Shown: one piece after another, positions 22,217-22,365 of the stretch
Layout of the letters: the number at the start of each line of letters is the position of its first letter
Numbering within the stretch: the stretch's first letter is position 1
Assembly (NCBI GenBank): GCA_003648455.1
Contig: QMPG01000015.1
Coordinates: 1 to 22,365, forward strand
Direction: 5' to 3'
Source of the DNA: Bacteroidota bacterium
GTDB lineage: Bacteria > Bacteroidota > Bacteroidia > Bacteroidales > B39-G9
DNA length: 22,365 nt
Made by a program: the position numbers and the translations under genes
The notes under the pieces: model-generated
What the model was told of the DNA's origin: nothing
The model's database searches: none
Seen by the model: the letters and a program-made list of their open reading frames with translations, nothing else

Positions 22217-22365
22217 ATGGGCGATAATATTATAAAAAAAGAAGATTTTGAAAACGCAGTAAAAAAAGCAACTGACGAAAAAATAAAAGAAGAAAAGTTA
22301 AATGAACGATTAGAAGCTATTGCAAAAGCTTCAACTATTTATCCTGATGTATTACAACATTTAGG
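22217..22365 (+). CDS. Hypothetical protein, N-terminal part only (partial)
   Basis: Only the first 49 residues lie in the window and the frame runs open through the edge. The start is ATG 22217 with AGGAAA upstream, 10 bp after the previous stop. The visible part is highly charged (MGDNIIKKEDFENAVKKATDEK, then IKEEKLNERLEAIAK) and probably helical or coiled coil, ending in YPDVLQHL. No family can be assigned from this much. Confidence 0.55.
   Translation, partial: MGDNIIKKEDFENAVKKATDEKIKEEKLNERLEAIAKASTIYPDVLQHL

Overview
The window is AT-rich and almost fully coding. It reads as part of a tailed-phage (or prophage) genome with a Gram-negative, probably marine, host. The phage assignment rests on two paralogous fibre-like proteins with the 'TGDLTVxGTTTT' module common in T4-like marine myophage fibres, a soluble SLT-type lytic transglycosylase, a PKD plus 26-residue-repeat adhesin, and tight gene packing with no gap over 84 bp. 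The Gram-negative host is inferred from a KDO (lipopolysaccharide sugar) biosynthesis pair. I recognise no terminase, capsid, portal or replication gene, so the phage type is an inference. No tRNA, rRNA, CRISPR array or insertion sequence was seen.

Layout: 24 genes form one continuous minus-strand run from 21657 down to position 1. In transcription order these are a conserved phage protein, the transglycosylase, a small unknown protein and fibre paralogue 1 (18553-20187). Next comes a 15.5 kb cargo block (3066-18549), then fibre paralogue 2 (936-2999) and the PKD/BspA-like adhesin (1-933, cut by the window edge). At 21658-21741 the direction flips, and two plus-strand genes of unknown function follow (the second is cut by the window edge).

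The cargo block is the unusual part. It holds seven radical-SAM enzymes of at least four kinds: two with full seven-cysteine SPASM domains of identical spacing (4058-5095, 13636-14946), three with a short CC/CP-x-D SPASM (6885, 8778, 17177), one with its own C-terminal cysteine pattern (3066), and one DUF512-like (12459). Interleaved with them are KDO-8-phosphate synthase, CMP-KDO synthetase, a transaldolase/fructose-6-phosphate-aldolase homologue, a HisC-like aminotransferase, a GT-A galactosyltransferase-like enzyme, a NodU/TobZ-type O-carbamoyltransferase and a small HExxH protein. Near the middle lies a 238-residue protein whose first 80 residues are a repeat of (Tyr/His)-x-(Asn/Asp) motifs.

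Two working ideas follow, both inference. First, the sugar genes look like a route to a CMP-activated KDO-type sugar, its transfer and its carbamoylation, used on the virion or the host surface. Second, the (Y/H)-x-(N/D) protein beside a full-SPASM radical-SAM enzyme looks like a possible substrate for aromatic crosslinking (three-residue cyclophane type), or else a metal-binding fibre tip. Because the block is flanked by fibre paralogues and shares their transcription unit, it probably modifies the phage's receptor-binding apparatus or is expressed with it.
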